Assembly: GCA_947374705.1 (NCBI GenBank)
Contig: CANCDA010000144.1
Span: 1-6,316 of the forward strand
Origin: Comamonadaceae bacterium
Lineage (GTDB): Bacteria > Pseudomonadota > Gammaproteobacteria > Burkholderiales > Burkholderiaceae_C
Direction: 5' to 3'
Length of the DNA: 6,316 bases
Below the pieces are notes generated by a model. It worked only from the letters and a program-made list of their open reading frames with translations, had not been told where the DNA came from and ran no database searches. The stretch's first letter is position 1. Every line of letters begins with the position of its first letter. Below are positions 4,741-6,316 of this stretch, piece by piece. The position numbers were made by a program, and so were the translations under genes.

Positions 4741-5787
4741 ATGTTCCCAAAAAATACCTGGTACGTCGCCTGCACCCCTGACGAAATTGACGAAAAACCT
4801 TTGGGCCGCAAGATTTGTGGCGAGAGCATCGTGTTTTATCGTGGGGCGCAGGGTCAAGTTGCCGCGCTGGACGATTTTTGCCCCCACCGGGGGGCGCCGC
4901 TCTCACTGGGCACAGTGCTAGAGGGCAAACTGGTCTGCGGCTACCACGGGCTGGAGATGGGTTGCGATGGCAAGACCATTGCCATGCCGGGCCAGCGTGT
5001 GCGCGGCTTCCCCGCCATCCGCAGCTACCCGGTGGTGGAGCGCCACGGTTTTATTTGGGTGTGGACGGGTGATGCCGCGCTGGCCGACGATTCAAAAATC
5101 AAACACCTGGAGTGGCATGAGAACCCCGAGTGGGCCTACGGCGGCGGGCTGTTTCACATCGCCTGCGACTACCGCCTGATGATCGACAACCTGATGGACC
5201 TGACGCACGAGACCTATGTGCATTCGACCAGCATCGGACAAAAAGAAATTGACGAAGCGCCGTGTAAAACCACGGTCGAGGGCGAGCAGGTCATCACCAG
5301 CCGCTTCATGGAGAACATCACGCCGCCGCCGTTTTGGAAAATGGCGCTGCGCGGCAACAACCTGGCCGACGATGTGCCGGTGGATCGTTGGCAAATCTGC
5401 CGCTTCACCCCGCCCAGCAACGTGATGATCGAGGTGGGTGTGGCGCACGCGGGCAAGGGTGGCTATGACGCCGACCCCGCGCACAAGGCCTATAGCGTGG
5501 TGGTGGACTTCATCACGCCGGAGACCGAGACCTCTATCCACTATTTCTGGGGCATGGCACGCAAGTTCAACCCCAAAGACAAGGCGCTCACCGCCAGCAT
5601 CCGCGAAGGCCAGGGCAAGATTTTCAGTGAGGATTTAGCGATGCTGGAGTTGCAGCAACGCAATCTGCTGGCCCACCCCGAGCGCAGTTTGTTGATGCTC
5701 AACATCGACGCGGGCGGCGTGCAGTCGCGCAAAATACTAGACCGGCTGATCGCCGCAGAAACACCGAGAGAATCACCCGCCCCATGA
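4741..5787 (+). CDS. vanA: Vanillate O-demethylase oxygenase subunit
   Basis: Terminal oxygenase of vanillate monooxygenase: it uses O2 and electrons from VanB to remove the methyl group of vanillate, giving protocatechuate and formaldehyde in the cytoplasm. The 348 residues match the family length. The start MFPKNTWYVACTPDEI is the typical VanA beginning. The Rieske [2Fe-2S] cluster is bound by C47-P-H49 and C66-G-Y-H69 within CPHRGAPLSLG...CGYHGLEM. The mononuclear iron site has H156 and H161 in NLMDLTHETYVHSTS, with D153 as the likely electron-transfer bridge and D298 in IFSEDLAMLE as the likely third ligand (by analogy with related Rieske oxygenases). DVPVDRWQICRF and GVAHAGKGGYDA are further VanA-like stretches. 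An AAAGG Shine-Dalgarno precedes the ATG by seven bases. Its stop overlaps the vanB start. Related Rieske O-demethylases of other aromatics are possible, but the close resemblance to VanA favours vanillate. Confidence 0.95.
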   Translation: MFPKNTWYVACTPDEIDEKPLGRKICGESIVFYRGAQGQVAALDDFCPHRGAPLSLGTVLEGKLVCGYHGLEMGCDGKTIAMPGQRVRGFPAIRSYPVVERHGFIWVWTGDAALADDSKIKHLEWHENPEWAYGGGLFHIACDYRLMIDNLMDLTHETYVHSTSIGQKEIDEAPCKTTVEGEQVITSRFMENITPPPFWKMALRGNNLADDVPVDRWQICRFTPPSNVMIEVGVAHAGKGGYDADPAHKAYSVVVDFITPETETSIHYFWGMARKFNPKDKALTASIREGQGKIFSEDLAMLELQQRNLLAHPERSLLMLNIDAGGVQSRKILDRLIAAETPRESPAP

Positions 5788-6316
5788 GCAACGCATCTAC
5801 TTTATCTGTGCGGGTTGCCCGCAAAACCGCCGAAACGGCTGACATCTGCACCTTTGAATTGGTGGCCGAGGCTGGCGGGCCGCTGCCCGCTTTTTCAGCC
5901 GGTTCACACATCGACGTGCACGTACCGGGCATCGCGGGTGAGGTCGGCTTAACGCGCCAGTACTCGTTGTGCAATGAGCCAACGGAGAGCCACCGCTACC
6001 TGATCGGCGTGCTGCGCGACCCGGCCTCACGCGGCGGCTCGGTCGCCATGCACGACGCGATTCAAGAAGGCCAGCTGCTGCACATCAGCGCGCCCAAAAA
6101 TCACTTTGCACTCGCCCACGAGGCGCAGCGCAGCCTGCTTCTGGCCGGTGGCATTGGGGTGACGCCCATCCTGTGCATGGCCGAGCGTTTGGCCCTGAGC
6201 GGCGCGGCGTTTGAGATGCACTACTGCACGCGCTCGCGCGAGCGCACGGCGTTTTACGAGCGCATTGCCCACGCCGGTTTTGCCAAGCAGGTGCAGTTCC
6301 ATTTTGACGATGGCGA
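5784..6316 (+). CDS. vanB: Vanillate O-demethylase reductase subunit, N-terminal part (truncated by window edge)
   Basis: Class IA-type oxygenase reductase that passes electrons from NAD(P)H through flavin and a [2Fe-2S] cluster to VanA. I translated 177 codons from the ATG at 5784; the gene continues past the right edge. The flavin-binding barrel contains AGSHIDVHVPG (39-49) and RQYSL (58-62), the flavin motif, followed by SRGGS (82-86). The nucleotide-binding domain starts with LLLAGGIGVTPILCMAERL (118-136) and continues with MHYCTRSRERTAFYERI. The C-terminal plant-type ferredoxin domain expected in this family lies outside the window. The start codon overlaps the vanA stop as ATGA, so the two genes are co-transcribed and probably translationally coupled, which fits the need for the two subunits to work together. 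Confidence 0.95.
   Translation, partial: MSNASTLSVRVARKTAETADICTFELVAEAGGPLPAFSAGSHIDVHVPGIAGEVGLTRQYSLCNEPTESHRYLIGVLRDPASRGGSVAMHDAIQEGQLLHISAPKNHFALAHEAQRSLLLAGGIGVTPILCMAERLALSGAAFEMHYCTRSRERTAFYERIAHAGFAKQVQFHFDDG

Noticed and set aside
5092..5541. Minus-strand open frame of 149 codons within vanA
   Set aside because: It is antisense to a well-conserved vanA; its His/Arg/Val-rich composition is that of a shadow frame.
1..6316. CRISPR arrays, tRNA or rRNA genes, insertion-sequence ends
   Set aside because: No regularly spaced direct repeats, cloverleaf-like segments, rRNA-like stretches or transposase fragments with terminal repeats were seen on either strand.

Overview
The window looks like chromosomal DNA of a betaproteobacterium of the order Burkholderiales, most likely family Comamonadaceae (Rhodoferax/Polaromonas/Acidovorax-like). 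This rests on the wording of the DnaA, DnaN and GyrB proteins, the moderately high GC content and the codon preference. No rRNA or other phylogenetic marker is present to narrow it further.

The left half (1-3065) is the replication-initiation cluster dnaA-dnaN-gyrB, read on the minus strand. dnaA (initiator) lies at 3065-1686, dnaN (sliding clamp) at 1596-490, and the first 129 codons of gyrB (gyrase ATPase subunit) run off the left edge. A strong inverted repeat followed by a second small one fills much of the 97-bp dnaN-gyrB gap. Upstream of dnaA, an AT-rich stretch with one perfect and two near-perfect DnaA boxes marks the dnaA control region and possibly part of oriC. The rpmH gene that often lies divergent to dnaA in proteobacteria is not there.

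The middle (3264-4596) holds two less familiar genes that converge with a 27-bp gap. The first is a small single-pass membrane protein of unknown function, divergent from dnaA. The second is a Bro-N/DinD-like protein, a family of phage-antirepressor and DNA-damage-inducible type. Its coding sequence carries a perfect 13-bp inverted repeat. If replication starts next to dnaA, this gene is read head-on to the replication fork.

The right end (4741-6316) is a vanAB operon: the Rieske oxygenase VanA and, overlapping it by ATGA, the reductase VanB (truncated by the right edge). Together they demethylate vanillate to protocatechuate during lignin-derived aromatic catabolism. No vanR regulator is seen; the divergent neighbour is the Bro-N gene instead.

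I did not find a convincing undescribed system. The most useful leads are the palindrome inside the Bro-N gene, the origin-proximal Bro-N/van arrangement, the dnaN-gyrB hairpin pair and the sparse origin region.
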